64,000 nucleotides of DNA from Azospirillum sp. B21 (GCF_008364825.1 NZ_VTTO01000001.1:186001-250000); one strand, 5' to 3'. Numbered from the stretch's first letter, positions 8,465 through 21,381 are shown. Program-made: numbers and translations. Notes: generated from the letters alone by a model not told the origin.

Positions 8465-8778
8465 GGACGCTCCGGAAGACCGCTCCGGTCACGCCACGAA
8501 CCCAAGAGACCTGCGGACCGGGACTGACGTTCTACCGCCCTGACGCGACGGAAGCGAGGCAAATTTCGCGGGATGCGCGGCAGGGACGGTGCTTTCGCCG
8601 CAAGCCGCCGCGCAAGCGCCGGAAAGGCGGCACGGAAGAGCGACCAATCAATTCCCTCAACTATGTCGTGGTTAAACCTAACTGTGCCTTAACTCATTAG
8701 CCTTCATATTACTAAGGTCGGGTGCGTCGCAGAAGCGCCCAAACGCGACCAGACGGTCCCGTCTGCTGGAGATGTGAG
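8465..8778. other. Divergent intergenic region, alaC / chemoreceptor
   Basis: No coding signal. The right half (about 8650-8720) is markedly AT-rich for this genome and holds several TTAA half-sites, including a near-consensus CtrA box. The left half must hold the alaC promoter, which I cannot place. Confidence 0.6.
8678..8692. promoter_or_regulatory. Near-consensus CtrA box upstream of chemoreceptor gene
   Basis: CTAA-N7-TTAA followed by C differs from the CtrA consensus TTAA-N7-TTAAC at one position. It is 87 bp before the chemoreceptor ATG, in an AT-rich patch. CtrA commonly governs motility and chemotaxis genes in Rhodospirillales-type bacteria, which fits the target. Confidence 0.45.
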
Positions 8779-10851
8779 ATGGTTTCGCTTTTGAAGGCCG
8801 CCGACGGCCTCCTCGGCAATATGCGCGTCATGCGGAAGCTGGCGCTCGCCCTGTCCATTCCGATGGCGGGCGTGGTCGTGACATCGTCGCTGCTGGTGTG
8901 GGACCAGTTGCAGGCGAGCCGACGCGCCGACGATCTGGCGTCCGTCACCCGCCTGTCGGTCGGCATGACCAGCCTCGTGCACGAACTGCAGAAGGAGCGC
9001 GGGTCGTCGTCGGTGTTCCTCAGCGGAAAGCTGGACGAGGACCGCCGGCGGATGGAGACGGTGCGGACCGCATCGGACGGCAAGCTGGCGAACCTGATGC
9101 CGCAATTCGCCGCCGTGCGCATCCGCGATCCCCATGTGGCTGCGGCGATGAACACCGCCCGCGACGCATTGTCGCAGCTGACTGGCCTGCGCAGCGGCGT
9201 GAACGCCATGACCCAGTCACCCTTGGAGACCGTGGCGAGCTACACCGTCATGATCCGCAAGCTGCTGGACGCCGCCAGCCAAGCCCGCAGCATGTCCAAC
9301 GACGGCGACCAGCTGCGCGCCGCCGACGCCATGGTCTCCCTGTCGGAGGCGAAGGAACGCTTGGGCCAGCAGCGGGCGGTCGGCGGCGCCGCCTTCCGCA
9401 AGGACCGGTTCCCGGCCGACGCGCATGAACGCTTCATCGAACTGAACGGCGAATACAAGGCGTTGATGTCCGGCCTGAAGGCCAAGCTGACGGCGGAAGA
9501 AGCCGCCTTCTTCGACCGCACCTTCACCGGCGGCGTCGTTGAAGAGGTGGAACGGATGCGCCGCATCGGCGTCGCCTCCGCCTATGGCGCCGGAAACCAG
9601 GGGGTGGATGCCGGCAAGTGGTTCGACACCATCACCGTTACCATCGACATGCTGCGCACCGTTGAAACGCGGGTGGCCGACAACCTGATCGTCCTTGCCA
9701 ACCGGGACGTGCGGGACTCGATGGCCCGCCTCACCGGCGTCATCATCGGGGTGGCCGTGCTGCTGGTGGCGATGACGCTGATCGCCATTCTGGTCGCCCG
9801 CAACATCACCCGTCCGATCGCCCGCCTGAACTCGGACATGGCGCGAATGGAGGCGGGCGAGCGCGAGCTGACCATCGCCGGGGCCGAACGCGCCGACGAG
9901 TTGGGCGCCATGGCCCGCCGCCTGGACCAGTTCCGTCTCAGCCTCGCCGAGGCCGACCGGCTCGCCGCGGAACAGCAGCGGCAACAGGACGAGCGCCTGC
10001 GCGAGGCGGAGCGGCTGGAACGGCTGGTGGAGGAGTTCGACCGCCACATCGAATCGGTGGCCGAACGGCTGGCCGGCGCGGCCAGCGGCCTCCGCGGAAA
10101 CGCCGAGCAGATGAGCCGCATCGCCTCCGACACCGAAGATCACGTGCTGTCGGTCGCCCGCGCGTCCGAAGGGGCGTCCAGCAACGTCCAAGCCGTGGCC
10201 GCCGCGACGGAGGAGCTGACCGCCTCCATCGCCGAGATCGGGCGCCAGATGGCGGGTTCCACCGATATGGCGGAACGCGCGGTCACCGACGTGCGCCACA
10301 CCGCCGGCGTGATCGCCGATCTCAGCGACGCCGCGCAGCAGGTGGGCGAGATCGTGCGGATGATCACCGACATCGCCAGCCAGACCAATCTTCTCGCCCT
10401 CAATGCCACCATCGAGGCGGCACGGGCCGGCGAGGCCGGCAAGGGCTTCGCCGTCGTGGCGAGCGAGGTGAAGCAACTCGCCAGCCAGACGGCCAAGGCG
10501 ACGGACGACATCACCGCGAAGGTCGCCGAGATCCAGTCCGCCACCAGCCAGACCGTGCAGGCCATCGGCGGCATCGGCACCATCGTCACCCGCATCGAGG
10601 AGAACATCTCCGCCGTCGCCGCCGCGGTGGAGGAACAGAACGCCGCAACCGCGGAAATCGGCCGCAACGTCCGTCAGGCGGCAGACGGCACCGACCAGGT
10701 CTCCCACAACGCCGCCCTGGTCAGCACCGAGGCCGGCCGCGCCGGAAGCATGGCGAAGGAGGTTCTGGCGATGGCCGACGCCCTCAAGCAGAACGCCGAC
10801 AGCCTGCGCAGCGACGTGACGAACTTCATCGGGCAGATCCGGACGGCGTGA
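8779..10851 (+). CDS. Methyl-accepting chemotaxis protein with NIT-type sensor
   Basis: A 690-residue chemoreceptor. A first transmembrane helix (about 20-42) is followed by a NIT-type sensor beginning with [19 protein letters not shown] (66-84), the hallmark of nitrate- and nitrite-sensing domains. A second transmembrane helix (about 318-340), a HAMP linker with [10 protein letters not shown], and a long signalling coiled coil follow, with the conserved hairpin [20 protein letters not shown] that contacts CheA and CheW. The ATG at 8779 is preceded by GGAGATG; a longer frame to 8722 has no ribosome-binding site. No CheB/CheR docking pentapeptide is seen. The nitrate ligand is inferred from the domain, not shown. 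Confidence 0.93.
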   Translation: MVSLLKAADGLLGNMRVMRKLALALSIPMAGVVVTSSLLVWDQLQASRRADDLASVTRLSVGMTSLVHELQKERGSSSVFLSGKLDEDRRRMETVRTASDGKLANLMPQFAAVRIRDPHVAAAMNTARDALSQLTGLRSGVNAMTQSPLETVASYTVMIRKLLDAASQARSMSNDGDQLRAADAMVSLSEAKERLGQQRAVGGAAFRKDRFPADAHERFIELNGEYKALMSGLKAKLTAEEAAFFDRTFTGGVVEEVERMRRIGVASAYGAGNQGVDAGKWFDTITVTIDMLRTVETRVADNLIVLANRDVRDSMARLTGVIIGVAVLLVAMTLIAILVARNITRPIARLNSDMARMEAGERELTIAGAERADELGAMARRLDQFRLSLAEADRLAAEQQRQQDERLREAERLERLVEEFDRHIESVAERLAGAASGLRGNAEQMSRIASDTEDHVLSVARASEGASSNVQAVAAATEELTASIAEIGRQMAGSTDMAERAVTDVRHTAGVIADLSDAAQQVGEIVRMITDIASQTNLLALNATIEAARAGEAGKGFAVVASEVKQLASQTAKATDDITAKVAEIQSATSQTVQAIGGIGTIVTRIEENISAVAAAVEEQNAATAEIGRNVRQAADGTDQVSHNAALVSTEAGRAGSMAKEVLAMADALKQNADSLRSDVTNFIGQIRTA

Positions 10852-10905
10852 GGGGATGGGCGGGGTTGGGCGACCATGGTGAAGGCTCGTCGCTGACGGA
10901 CGATC

Positions 10906-12030
10906 TCACCCCCGCCCCACCTCCGTCGCCTTGGCGTATTTCCGCTTCGCCACCTCCAGCGACGCCAGAAGCTGCTGCCCGGTCGCGCCGCCGTCGCCAC
11001 TGACGCGGCCGGTCATCACCGCCTTGATCGCGTCCACATGGGCCTTGAACAGCAGGTGCTCGTTGGCGGTCACCGCGGTCAGGCCGCCGCGGGTGGCCTC
11101 GTAGAGCGACTTGGCGATGTGGGTGATCAGCGGATAGCCGAAGATGCCGCCCTGGCCGCGCATCTCGTGGGCCGAGCGGTTGACCTGGGCCAGCAGGCCG
11201 GACACGGCATCCGGTTCCCGCGGCAGACGGTCGACGCGACGGCCCATCTCCTCAACCTCCGCCCCGATCCAGACGGCATAATCGCCGGCCCGGTTAAGGA
11301 TTTCCTCCTCCGCGGCGGCCAGCACTTCCGGCGGCAGGGTGGGCACCGGGTCGCGCGGGGCGATGCCGACCTTGGCGCCCAGCCGGTTGGGCAGGTCGAA
11401 ATAGATGACCGGGAAGCGGTCGATCCCGCGCGCCTTCGACGCACTGTGCACCACCAGGATGTCCGACGGCGCAGTCGTCCGGCAATCCATGGCGACCGGC
11501 TTGTCGGCGCGGCGGCGGTCCGGTCCGAAATACCCCTTGGCCAGAACGAAGCGGCGCGGCCGGGCTATGGCGAACAGCAACCGGCTGGCGATGATGTGCG
11601 CGGAGAAGGGCTTGGCGATGAAGTCGGTGGCGCCAAGGTCGCGGGCCTGTTCCACATACTGGCGGTCGGCCGCGCCCGACAGCATCAGGACCGGCAGGAA
11701 CTTGTCGGGGCTTTTCGGGCTGTAGCGGATCCAGCGCAGCAGCATCAGCCCGTTGACCTCGGGCATCACCAGATCGGACAGGATCAGGTCGACCGGGGCG
11801 GTCCCCGGCGGCAGGGCGGCGCGCCGTTCCTCAAGCCAGCGAATGGCGTCGGCGCCGCTCGCCACCCCTTCCACCCGGCCGATGCCGATGGTGCGCAGGG
11901 TGGCGGTCAGGACCGCGCGGATGAAGCTGCTGTCCTCCACCACAAGGACGGACAGAAGATCGAGCTTCGGCTGGGTCATCGCCATCTGGTTGGCGCCATC
12001 TGCTTGGTAGAGCGGGCCATATCCCCGCAT
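10906..12030 (-). CDS. Response regulator with C-terminal Hpt-like domain
   Basis: A 374-residue protein with an N-terminal receiver: acidic pair VED (31-33), phospho-acceptor Asp86 in LILSDLVMPEVNG, Ser119 and Lys140. A linker contains GYFGPDRRR, a motif common after receivers in alphaproteobacteria. The C-terminal helical region has NRSAHEMRGQGGIFGY with His288 in the position of an Hpt phospho-histidine. No DNA-binding output exists, so it probably works as a phosphorelay intermediate. It is convergent with the chemoreceptor gene. The start follows AAGGGG; an internal ATG at residue 16 or 18 is also possible. Confidence 0.87.
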   Translation of the reverse strand: MRGYGPLYQADGANQMAMTQPKLDLLSVLVVEDSSFIRAVLTATLRTIGIGRVEGVASGADAIRWLEERRAALPPGTAPVDLILSDLVMPEVNGLMLLRWIRYSPKSPDKFLPVLMLSGAADRQYVEQARDLGATDFIAKPFSAHIIASRLLFAIARPRRFVLAKGYFGPDRRRADKPVAMDCRTTAPSDILVVHSASKARGIDRFPVIYFDLPNRLGAKVGIAPRDPVPTLPPEVLAAAEEEILNRAGDYAVWIGAEVEEMGRRVDRLPREPDAVSGLLAQVNRSAHEMRGQGGIFGYPLITHIAKSLYEATRGGLTAVTANEHLLFKAHVDAIKAVMTGRVSGDGGATGQQLLASLEVAKRKYAKATEVGRG

Positions 12031-12188
12031 TCAGTACCCCTTCTTCTTGCACAGCCACGCAGCGTTGGCGAGAGACAAGCGCACAGGACAACCCGCCGGA
12101 TTCAGGCCGCACGAGACAGAAGGCGCGGCGGCGGTTACCCTCCGCCGGGCAAACAGACGCACCAACCAACAACGAGAGGAATCGCCCG

Positions 12189-12761
12189 ATGCCGCAGCCC
12201 GATCACGTCATGGCCCTGCCCCTGCCGGAAAAGCCGGACCTCGACCCCGACATGCAGGCGCTGTTCGACAAATGCGTGGAAAAGCTGGGCTTCGTTCCCA
12301 ACGTGCTCCAGGCCTACAGCCTGCGGCCAAAGAAGCTGCGCAACTTCGCCATGCTCTACAACGAGCTGATGCTGGGCGAGAGCGGCCTCAGCAAGCTGGA
12401 GCGCGAGATGATCGCGGTCGTCGTGTCTTCGGCCAACCATTGCTATTACTGCCTCGTAGCCCACGGGCAGGCTGTGCGCAAGCTGTCGGGCGACCCGGAG
12501 TTGGGCGAGGTGCTGGTCGCGAATTATCGCGTCGCCACGCTGGAACCGCGCCAGCGCGCCATGCTCGACTTCGCCTGGAAGCTGACGAAGGAGCCGATGG
12601 CGGTGGGCGAGCCGGACCGCGAGGCCCTGCGCGCCGTCGGATTCAGCGCGGAGGACATCTTCGACATTGCCGATACGGTCGGCTTCTACAACATGTCCAA
12701 CCGTGTCGCGACCGCGGTGGACATGATCCCCAACCGCGAGTACCACAGCCAGGACCGTTAA
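12189..12761 (+). CDS. AhpD-like peroxidase-related protein (carboxymuconolactone decarboxylase fold)
   Basis: A 190-residue alkylhydroperoxidase-related protein. The redox motif is NHCYYCLVAHG, with Cys85 and Cys88 spaced C-x2-C and His92 nearby, as in AhpD, where the cysteine pair is reduced by a lipoyl partner. The rest matches the uncharacterised peroxidase-related branch rather than AhpD itself. GAGAGGA precedes the ATG. It is divergent from the receiver-Hpt gene and 57 bp upstream of sppA, so the two may be co-transcribed. The actual substrate is unknown. Confidence 0.87.
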   Translation: MPQPDHVMALPLPEKPDLDPDMQALFDKCVEKLGFVPNVLQAYSLRPKKLRNFAMLYNELMLGESGLSKLEREMIAVVVSSANHCYYCLVAHGQAVRKLSGDPELGEVLVANYRVATLEPRQRAMLDFAWKLTKEPMAVGEPDREALRAVGFSAEDIFDIADTVGFYNMSNRVATAVDMIPNREYHSQDR

Positions 12762-12818
12762 CGCTGGGTTTCCAGCGTCGTTCGTCCGGCACCACCGAGG
12801 CCACACAGGGTTGGAATC

Positions 12819-14570
12819 ATGAGGATCGTCCGCTTCTTCGTGCGACTGTTCGCCGTCATCGGCTTCCTGCTGGTGGCCGGGGCGGTGGCGGTGGTGGTGC
12901 TGGCCGTCCGCCACGAACCCGCCCTGCCAGACGCGGTGGTGCTGGAACTCGACCTGACCAAGCCGTTGGCCGAGAGCGAAAGCGGCAGGATCGGCAGCTT
13001 CTTCGAACACAAGACGACCCTGCGCGAGGTGCTCGACGCGCTGGACGGCGGCCGGCGCGATCCCAAGGTGAAGGGCGTGCTGGCCCGCTTCAGCGACGAC
13101 AGCATCGGTTTCGCCCAGACCCAGGAACTGCGGGCGGCCATCGAGCGTTTCCGCGCCTCCGGCCGCTTCGCCGTCGCCTTCGCGGAGGAGTATGGCGGGG
13201 GTGGGCCGGGCAACCGCTCCTACCTGCTGGCCAGCGCCTTCGACGAGGTGTGGCTGCAGCCGCTGGGCACGCTGGGTATCACCGGCCTGTCGGCGGAACT
13301 GCCCTTCGCCCGTGACGCCTTCGACCAGTTGGGCGTGCAGCCGCAATTCGCCCAGCGCGAGGAATACAAGAGCTTCGCCGAGACATTCACCAAGTCCGGC
13401 ATGACCCCGGCCAACCGCCAGATGATGGAGGCGCTGGTCGCCGACCTCACCAACCAGATGGTCGAGGGCATCGCCACCAGCAGGCGCCTCGCCCCCGCCG
13501 CGGTGCGGACCGCCATGGACAATGCCCCGTTGCTCAGCCGCGAGGCACTGGACCAGAAGCTCGTCGACCGGCTCGGCTATGCCGACGAGGCGCGTGACGC
13601 GGCGCTGAAGCGTGCCGGTGCCGGGGCGGAGCTGGTGGAGCCGTTCGATTACCTGTCTGTGGCCGGGGGTCCCCACGACAGCGGCCCGACCATCGCGCTG
13701 ATCCACGCCGTCGGCACCATCACCGGCGGCAAGAGCGAAAAGCCGGCGCTGGGCGAGGTCGCCGCCGGGTCGGAGACCATCGTGGAAGCCATCGAGGAGG
13801 CGGCCGACGATCCGGAAGTGCGCGCCATCCTGTTCCGCATCGACAGCGGCGGCGGTTCCGTCTCGGCGTCGGAGGCGATCCGGCGGGCGCTGGTCAAGGC
13901 GCGCCAGAACGGCAAGCCGGTGATCGCCAGCATGGGCGACGCCGCCGCATCGGGCGGCTATTGGATCGCGCTGGCGGCCGACCGCATCGTCGCATCGCCC
14001 GCCACCGTCACCGGCTCGATCGGCGTCGTCGCCGGCAAGTTCGGTGTCGCCGGCCTGTCCGACAAGCTGGGCGTCCATTGGGACCGCGTGCAGGGCGCCC
14101 GCAACGCCGGCCTGTGGTCGCCCGTGCGCCCCTTCGACGACAGCGGGACAGAGCGGCTGAACGCCATCATCGACGACACCTACGCCAATTTCCTGCAGCG
14201 GGTTGCGGAAGCCCGCCGGATGTCGCCGGACCAGGCGCGCAACGTCGCCAAGGGGCGGGTGTGGACAGGTGCGCAGGCGCGCGAGCTCGGCCTCGTCGAC
14301 GAGTTGGGCGGGCAGGAACAGGCTTTGACGCTTGCCCGCACCGCCGCCGGCCTGTCCCCGGACGCCGCGGTGACGCTGACCCCCTTCCCGCCGCCGAAGT
14401 CCGTCACCGACCAGCTGATGGAGCTGATGTCCGGCCGCGGCGAACTGGTCGGCGCCCTGGCCGCGGTGGCGGAACTGCGCCCCCTGCTGGCCCAGCTGCG
14501 CCCGCTGATCGCGGCCGTCCAGGGCGACGGCGTCCAGGCCCGCATGCCGGCGATGACGATGGAACGCTGA
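12819..14570 (+). CDS. sppA: Signal peptide peptidase SppA, long form
   Basis: A 583-residue protein of the 67-kDa SppA type with two tandem serine-peptidase domains. An N-terminal membrane anchor (about 8-30) places the rest in the periplasm, where SppA degrades cleaved signal peptides. The catalytic dyad is split across the two halves, as in E. coli: Lys184 (EEYKSFAETF) in the first and Ser378 (DAAASGGYWIA) in the second. SGGGSVSASE (343-352) is the conserved loop before the nucleophile. Length is as expected. Confidence 0.95.
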   Translation: MRIVRFFVRLFAVIGFLLVAGAVAVVVLAVRHEPALPDAVVLELDLTKPLAESESGRIGSFFEHKTTLREVLDALDGGRRDPKVKGVLARFSDDSIGFAQTQELRAAIERFRASGRFAVAFAEEYGGGGPGNRSYLLASAFDEVWLQPLGTLGITGLSAELPFARDAFDQLGVQPQFAQREEYKSFAETFTKSGMTPANRQMMEALVADLTNQMVEGIATSRRLAPAAVRTAMDNAPLLSREALDQKLVDRLGYADEARDAALKRAGAGAELVEPFDYLSVAGGPHDSGPTIALIHAVGTITGGKSEKPALGEVAAGSETIVEAIEEAADDPEVRAILFRIDSGGGSVSASEAIRRALVKARQNGKPVIASMGDAAASGGYWIALAADRIVASPATVTGSIGVVAGKFGVAGLSDKLGVHWDRVQGARNAGLWSPVRPFDDSGTERLNAIIDDTYANFLQRVAEARRMSPDQARNVAKGRVWTGAQARELGLVDELGGQEQALTLARTAAGLSPDAAVTLTPFPPPKSVTDQLMELMSGRGELVGALAAVAELRPLLAQLRPLIAAVQGDGVQARMPAMTMER

Positions 14571-14639
14571 GGACAAAGCCGTGCCAACCGGCGGGGCCCG
14601 CTTCAATTCCGCGGGTCCCCGTGCTACATCCTCGCCGCT

Positions 14640-16531
<1,892 letters not shown>

Positions 16532-16535
<4 letters not shown>

Positions 16536-17251
16536 ACGCCCGCCGGCACATCGACGACGCCGACAGCGGCACGTTCGAAAGCGAGGCGCTGGAACGCGAC
16601 GCGCAGCCGGACGGCGCCATCGCCCTGCCCGCGGCCTGCGCCGAGGTGGAGGAGGAACGCACCTCCGACGTGCTGGCCCGCTTCCGCGCCAATTTGCCGC
16701 CGGGACGGGTCACTTTGGGCGACCTGATCCGGGCACTGGGCGACCGGTCGCTCGGTACCATCCTGCTTGCCCTGTCGCTGCCCACCATCGCCCCGGTGCC
16801 GCTGGGCGTGTCCTGCCTGTTCGACCTGCCCATCGTGCTCTACACCGCCCAACTCGCCTTCGGCCGGCGCGGGGCGGGGTTGCCCGACTGGCTTCTGCGC
16901 CGCTCCATCGGCACCGGTCTGGCCGCCCGCACGCTGGATGCCGCCATGCCGCGGCTGGTGTGGATCGAACGGATGCTGAAGCCGCGGCTCCATCGCCTCG
17001 CCCGCATCGACCAGGAGCGCTGGTTCGGGCTGCTGCTGTTCATCCTGACGCTGACCTGCATCATCCCGCTGCCGCTGACCGGCTGGCTGCCGGGCTTCGC
17101 GCTGGTGCTGATCTCCCTGGGCCTGATCGAGCGCGACGGCGGCGCCATCGGAGTCGGGTTGGGGCTGACGGTGGGCGCACTGGTGTTTCTGACGCTGGTG
17201 GCGAGCAGCCTGTCATACGCAGGTCACCAACTTCTGGCAGCAACGCTGTAG
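16532..17251 (+). CDS. ExoD family membrane protein
   Basis: A 239-residue protein with an acidic N-terminal tail (1-50), the ExoD core beginning DLIRALGDRSLGTILLALSLPTIAP, and four or so hydrophobic helices including a pair near 165-235. ExoD was named from a Sinorhizobium gene affecting exopolysaccharide and nodule invasion; molecular function is unknown. The start is a TTG overlapping the stop of the ABC-F gene by 4 bases (TTGA), so translation should be coupled. No other plausible start lies near. Confidence 0.85.
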
Positions 17252-17294
17252 CAGGGCGGTCGCCGACGGGCCGTCCCGACACAGGGAGGCTCCG

Positions 17295-17876
17295 ATGACC
17301 CAAACGGCACCCGCCCCGCTTTCCGAATCCTGGCTGTTCTTCCGCCGCTGGCTGGCCGATCCCTGGGCGATGGGATCGATCGCCCCATCCTCCCGGTCCC
17401 TGCGCCGCCGCATCACCCGCGAGATCCGCTGCGACGCGGACGAGGTGGTGGTGGAGTTCGGCGGCGGCACCGGTCCCATCACCGCCGCGATCCTCGACTC
17501 CGGCATCCCGGCGGACCGGCTGTTCAGCTTCGAGATCGACCGGGACCTTGCCGGCCATCTGCGGAAGCGCTGCCCTGCCGTCACCGTCTTCGCCGACGAT
17601 TGCCGCAAGGCGCCGGACCTGTTGGGCGAATCGCTGTGCGGCAAGGTGGGAACGGTGGTGATCGGCATCCCGATGATCACCTTTCCGCTCGCCTTCCAGC
17701 GCGAGGTGCTGGACGCAACCTTCCGCATCCTGCGTCCCGGCGGGCGCTTCCTGCTCTACAGCTTCATGCCACACTCACCCCTGGACCGGGCGGCGCTGGG
17801 TCTGCAGGGCCGCAGGCTGGGCTTCACCCTGCGGAACCTGCCGCCCGCATCCGTCTGGGGCTATTGGCGGGCCTGA
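17295..17876 (+). CDS. PmtA-like SAM-dependent methyltransferase
   Basis: A 193-residue class I methyltransferase. The N-terminal segment WAMGSIAPSSRSLRRRI and motif I VVEFGGGTGPIT (52-63) are typical of the small phospholipid N-methyltransferases (PmtA, Rhodobacter/Sinorhizobium type) that turn phosphatidylethanolamine into phosphatidylcholine, and of related KsgA-like enzymes. A motif near GIPMITFP replaces the usual post-I loop. GGGAGG lies 6-11 bases before the ATG. The methyltransferase fold is sure; the lipid substrate is inferred. Confidence 0.83.
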   Translation: MTQTAPAPLSESWLFFRRWLADPWAMGSIAPSSRSLRRRITREIRCDADEVVVEFGGGTGPITAAILDSGIPADRLFSFEIDRDLAGHLRKRCPAVTVFADDCRKAPDLLGESLCGKVGTVVIGIPMITFPLAFQREVLDATFRILRPGGRFLLYSFMPHSPLDRAALGLQGRRLGFTLRNLPPASVWGYWRA

Positions 17877-17892
17877 CGGCCGAAAGGCCGCT

Positions 17893-18399
17893 TCACGCCT
17901 CCCGCACCGACACATGGACATTCCCGCCGCCCTCGCGGTCCAGCAGGGCGGAGGCTTCCCGTTCCTGCTCGGGCGTCTCGACGCGCACCCACAGGATGAC
18001 GCCGCCGGCCTCCAGGGCGCGGGTGAACTCGTCGGGCTTGGGGTGGCTGGTCAGCTCGTCCAGATAATCCTTGATCGCCGCCCCGCCCACGCCCGCAGCG
18101 ACCAGGGCGGCCAGCGCCGCTTCGATCGGGCCGCCGACGATGGCGATCAGGCCGGCGGTGGTCAGGGGAAAGGCGTATTTCAGCTCACCCACCAGACCGG
18201 TCAGCGCCTCATCCCGCGGCTTGCCCTTCTGATCGGCCGCATCCAGCGAGGCATGGCTGGCCAGGACCGACAGGTCGGCGCGGTCGAAACCGGCGGCCAG
18301 CAGCGCGTCGACCGCTTGGTTGAAGCCGGCGCGGGTGGAAAAGAGGGCAACGACCTCCCGCACCTCGGCGGGTGCCGTATCCTGGGTCGTTTGCGTCAT
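17893..18399 (-). CDS. Stress-type protein with central hydrophobic segment
   Basis: A 168-residue protein. The N-terminal part has the pattern of the general-stress-protein-17M fold (VALFSTRAGFNQAVDALLAAGF then DLSVLA), a ferredoxin-like module. A long Ala/Gly-rich hydrophobic stretch (about 78-108, LIAIVGGPIEAALAALVAAGVGG) could insert into a membrane or form a glycine zipper. The C-terminal part repeats a beta-alpha-beta pattern with GVILWVRVETPEQE. Proteins of this shape are often induced by general stress; the function is unknown. It is convergent with the methyltransferase gene and divergent from mutS. Confidence 0.75.
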   Translation of the reverse strand: MTQTTQDTAPAEVREVVALFSTRAGFNQAVDALLAAGFDRADLSVLASHASLDAADQKGKPRDEALTGLVGELKYAFPLTTAGLIAIVGGPIEAALAALVAAGVGGAAIKDYLDELTSHPKPDEFTRALEAGGVILWVRVETPEQEREASALLDREGGGNVHVSVREA

Positions 18400-18643
18400 G
18401 ATGGCCGTCTCCCTATTTTCATGGTCGGAGCTCCGTCCGATCGCGCGGGTTCCCCCGCAAGCGTCCCGGCGGGGCCCTGCCCTATTGTAGCGACCGGCGG
18501 CGAGCGCCAGTCAACCGCCATGGGGACGCAGCCGGGGCCGGTCATCCGCGCCAGATTGCCCCAACACCGGCCATCCCGCCTATCCCGCGGCTGCATATCC
18601 CGTGATAGGGTGCACCCCTGAAACAACACCCATCCACCGCCGC

Positions 18644-21337
18644 ATGGTTCCCGTGTCCGACACCGCAGAAATCGTCATCCCGCCCGACGCCACGCCGATG
18701 ATGGCGCAGTATCTGGAGATCAAGCAGGCGCATCCCGATTGCCTGCTGTTCTACCGGATGGGCGACTTCTACGAGATGTTCTTTGACGACGCGGTGAATG
18801 CCGCCGCGGCGCTGGACATTGCGCTGACCAAGCGCGGCCAGCATCTGGGCGAAGACATCCCCATGTGCGGCGTGCCGGTGCACAGTCACGAGAATTACCT
18901 GCAGCGCCTGATCCGCCAGGGTTTCCGCGTCGCCATCTGCGAACAGATGGAAGACCCGGCGGAGGCGAAGAAGCGCGGCTCCAAATCGGTGGTGAAGCGC
19001 GGCGTCATCCGCATCGTCACCCCCGGCACCCTGACCGAGGACAGCCTGCTCGATTCCCGCTCCTCCAACTGGCTGGCGGCGGTGGCGGAGACGGCCGGGG
19101 GGCTGGGGCTGGCCTGGCTGGAGATGTCGACCGGCGAACTGGTGGTGCAGCCGGTGGAGCGGACCGGGCTGGGTGCCGCGCTCGGCCGGCTCGACCCGCA
19201 GGAAGTGCTGATCTCCGAAAAGCTGTCGCAGACGCCGGAGCTGTTCGAGCTTTGGGGAGAATGGAAGTCGCGGCTGACCGTGCAGCCCACCCCCCGTTTC
19301 GACAGCGAGAACGGCAAGCAACGCCTGCTGACCCAGTATGGAGTCGGCACGCTGGACGCCTTCGGCAGCTTCACCAGGGCGGAGGTCGCGGCGGCCGGTG
19401 CGCTGGTCGGTTATGTCGAGCTGACGCAGAAGGGCCGGGTGCCCCGGCTGTCGCCGCCGCGGCGCGTCGGGCCGGGCGCGGTGATGGAGATCGACGCTTC
19501 CACCGCCCGCAACCTGGAACTGACCCGGACGTTGACCGGAGAGCGGCGCGGCAGCCTGCTCGCCACCATCGACCGTACCGTGACGGGGGCGGGCGCGCGG
19601 CTGCTCTGCGCCCATCTCGCCGCCCCGCTGACCGATCCCGCCGCCATCGGCCGCCGGCTCGACATGGTGGAGTTTGCGCTGACGGAGGAGCGGCTGCGCG
19701 GCGACCTGCGCCAGTCCCTGCGCAGTTGCCCCGACCTGGAACGCGCGCTGTCGCGCCTGACGCTGGGCCGCGGCGGTCCGCGCGATCTGGCCGCCATCCG
19801 CGACGGGCTGCGGCAGGCGGGATCGATCCGCGAACTACTGGCCGGGGCCATGCCGCTGCCGGACGGGCTGGCGGCGCTTGACAAGCGGCTGGGCGCCCAT
19901 TCGGAACTGGTCGACCAGCTGACCCAGGCGCTGGCGTCGGAGCTGCCGCTGCTGGCCCGCGATGGCGGCTTCATCGCCCGCGACTACAGCTATGCGCTGG
20001 ACGAGCTGGTGACCTTGCGCGACGAGAGCCGGCGGCTGATCGCCGGGCTGCAGGCCAAATACGCCGAGATCGCCGGGGTGCCGTCGCTGAAAGTCAAGCA
20101 CAACAACGTGCTGGGCTATCACATCGAGGTCACCGCCGCCCATGCCGACAAGCTGATGTCGGACCGGGCGCGCGAGGTGTTCATGCACCGCCAGACCATG
20201 GCGAACGCCGTGCGGTTCGGCACGGTGGAACTGTCGGATCTGGAACGCCGCATCTCCGAGGCCGCCGACAAGGCGCTGGCGGTGGAGTTGGAGCTGTTCG
20301 CCGGGCTGGTGGACGCGGTGGCCGCCCGCGCCGATGCCATCGCCCAGGCGGCGCATGCGCTGGCGGCGCTGGACGTCGCCACCTCGCTGGCAGAACTCGC
20401 GGAAGAGCGGCGCTACAGCCGGCCGCTGGTGGACGACAGCCTCGCCTTCGCCATCAAGGGCGGCCGGCATCCGGTGGTCGAGGCGGTGTTGGACGCCGCC
20501 CATGGCGGGCCGTTCGTCGCCAACGACTGCGACCTTGCGCCCGACAACCGGCTTTGGCTGCTGACCGGTCCGAACATGGCCGGTAAATCGACCTTCCTGC
20601 GCCAGAACGCGCTGATCGCCGTGCTGGCCCAGATGGGCAGCTTCGTGCCGGCGGAGCGGGCGCATATCGGCGTGGTCGACCGGCTCTACAGCCGCGTCGG
20701 CGCCGCCGACGACCTCGCCCGTGGGCGGTCCACCTTCATGGTGGAGATGGTGGAGACGGCGGCGATCCTGAACCAGTCCGGGTCCCGCGCCCTGGTGATC
20801 CTGGACGAGATCGGCCGCGGCACCGCGACCTTCGACGGCCTGTCCATCGCCTGGGCCTGCGTCGAGCATCTGCACGACGTCAACCGCTGCCGCGCGCTGT
20901 TCGCCACGCACTATCACGAACTGACGATGCTGGCCTCCAAGCTGCCGGCGCTGTCCTGCCACACCATGCGGATCAAAGAATGGCAGGGCGACGTGGTGTT
21001 CCTGCACGAGGTGACGGCCGGTGCCGCCGACCGCAGTTACGGCATCCATGTCGCCAAGCTGGCCGGCCTGCCGCCCGCCGTGGTCGGACGGGCCGACGAG
21101 GTGCTGAAGCTGCTGGAATCGGGCGACCAGAACGCGACGATCCACCGGCTGGCCGAAGACCTGCCGTTGTTCAGCGCCGCGTTGAAGCGGCCGGCGCCGA
21201 AGGCGGAACCGGTGGCCGAGGCGCCTGCGGGACCGTCGCCGGTGGAGGAGGCCTTGGCGGGAATCGACCCCGACAGCCTGACGCCGCGCCAAGCCCTGGA
21301 TGAGCTTTACCGCCTGCGCGGGCTGCTGCGGCACTGA
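18644..21337 (+). CDS. mutS: DNA mismatch repair protein MutS
   Basis: MutS recognises mismatches and starts repair. The 897-residue protein has the N-terminal mismatch-reading GDFYEMF motif (around 39-45), the connector, lever and clamp domains, then the ATPase with Walker [10 protein letters not shown] (642-650), Walker [12 protein letters not shown] and ATHYHEL. The C-terminal tail (about 820-897) is Pro/Ala-rich then helical, matching the tetramerisation tail. I chose ATG 18644; an in-frame codon at 18602 adds 14 unconserved residues and GTG 18653 is also possible. It has its own upstream gap of about 240 bp. Confidence 0.96.
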   Translation: MVPVSDTAEIVIPPDATPMMAQYLEIKQAHPDCLLFYRMGDFYEMFFDDAVNAAAALDIALTKRGQHLGEDIPMCGVPVHSHENYLQRLIRQGFRVAICEQMEDPAEAKKRGSKSVVKRGVIRIVTPGTLTEDSLLDSRSSNWLAAVAETAGGLGLAWLEMSTGELVVQPVERTGLGAALGRLDPQEVLISEKLSQTPELFELWGEWKSRLTVQPTPRFDSENGKQRLLTQYGVGTLDAFGSFTRAEVAAAGALVGYVELTQKGRVPRLSPPRRVGPGAVMEIDASTARNLELTRTLTGERRGSLLATIDRTVTGAGARLLCAHLAAPLTDPAAIGRRLDMVEFALTEERLRGDLRQSLRSCPDLERALSRLTLGRGGPRDLAAIRDGLRQAGSIRELLAGAMPLPDGLAALDKRLGAHSELVDQLTQALASELPLLARDGGFIARDYSYALDELVTLRDESRRLIAGLQAKYAEIAGVPSLKVKHNNVLGYHIEVTAAHADKLMSDRAREVFMHRQTMANAVRFGTVELSDLERRISEAADKALAVELELFAGLVDAVAARADAIAQAAHALAALDVATSLAELAEERRYSRPLVDDSLAFAIKGGRHPVVEAVLDAAHGGPFVANDCDLAPDNRLWLLTGPNMAGKSTFLRQNALIAVLAQMGSFVPAERAHIGVVDRLYSRVGAADDLARGRSTFMVEMVETAAILNQSGSRALVILDEIGRGTATFDGLSIAWACVEHLHDVNRCRALFATHYHELTMLASKLPALSCHTMRIKEWQGDVVFLHEVTAGAADRSYGIHVAKLAGLPPAVVGRADEVLKLLESGDQNATIHRLAEDLPLFSAALKRPAPKAEPVAEAPAGPSPVEEALAGIDPDSLTPRQALDELYRLRGLLRH

Positions 21338-21381
21338 GCCAAAGCCCCTGCCCCGCTCGCCGGCACCGGACGCCGAAAACA

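Noticed and set aside
14592-14621. Terminator after sppA
   Set aside because: A GC-rich imperfect hairpin with a bulge, but no T run; not listed as a terminator.
18400-18480. GGAAC element of an EcfG stress promoter before the stress-type protein
   Set aside because: GGAAC is present, but the CGTT half-site is absent at the required 16-17 bp spacing.
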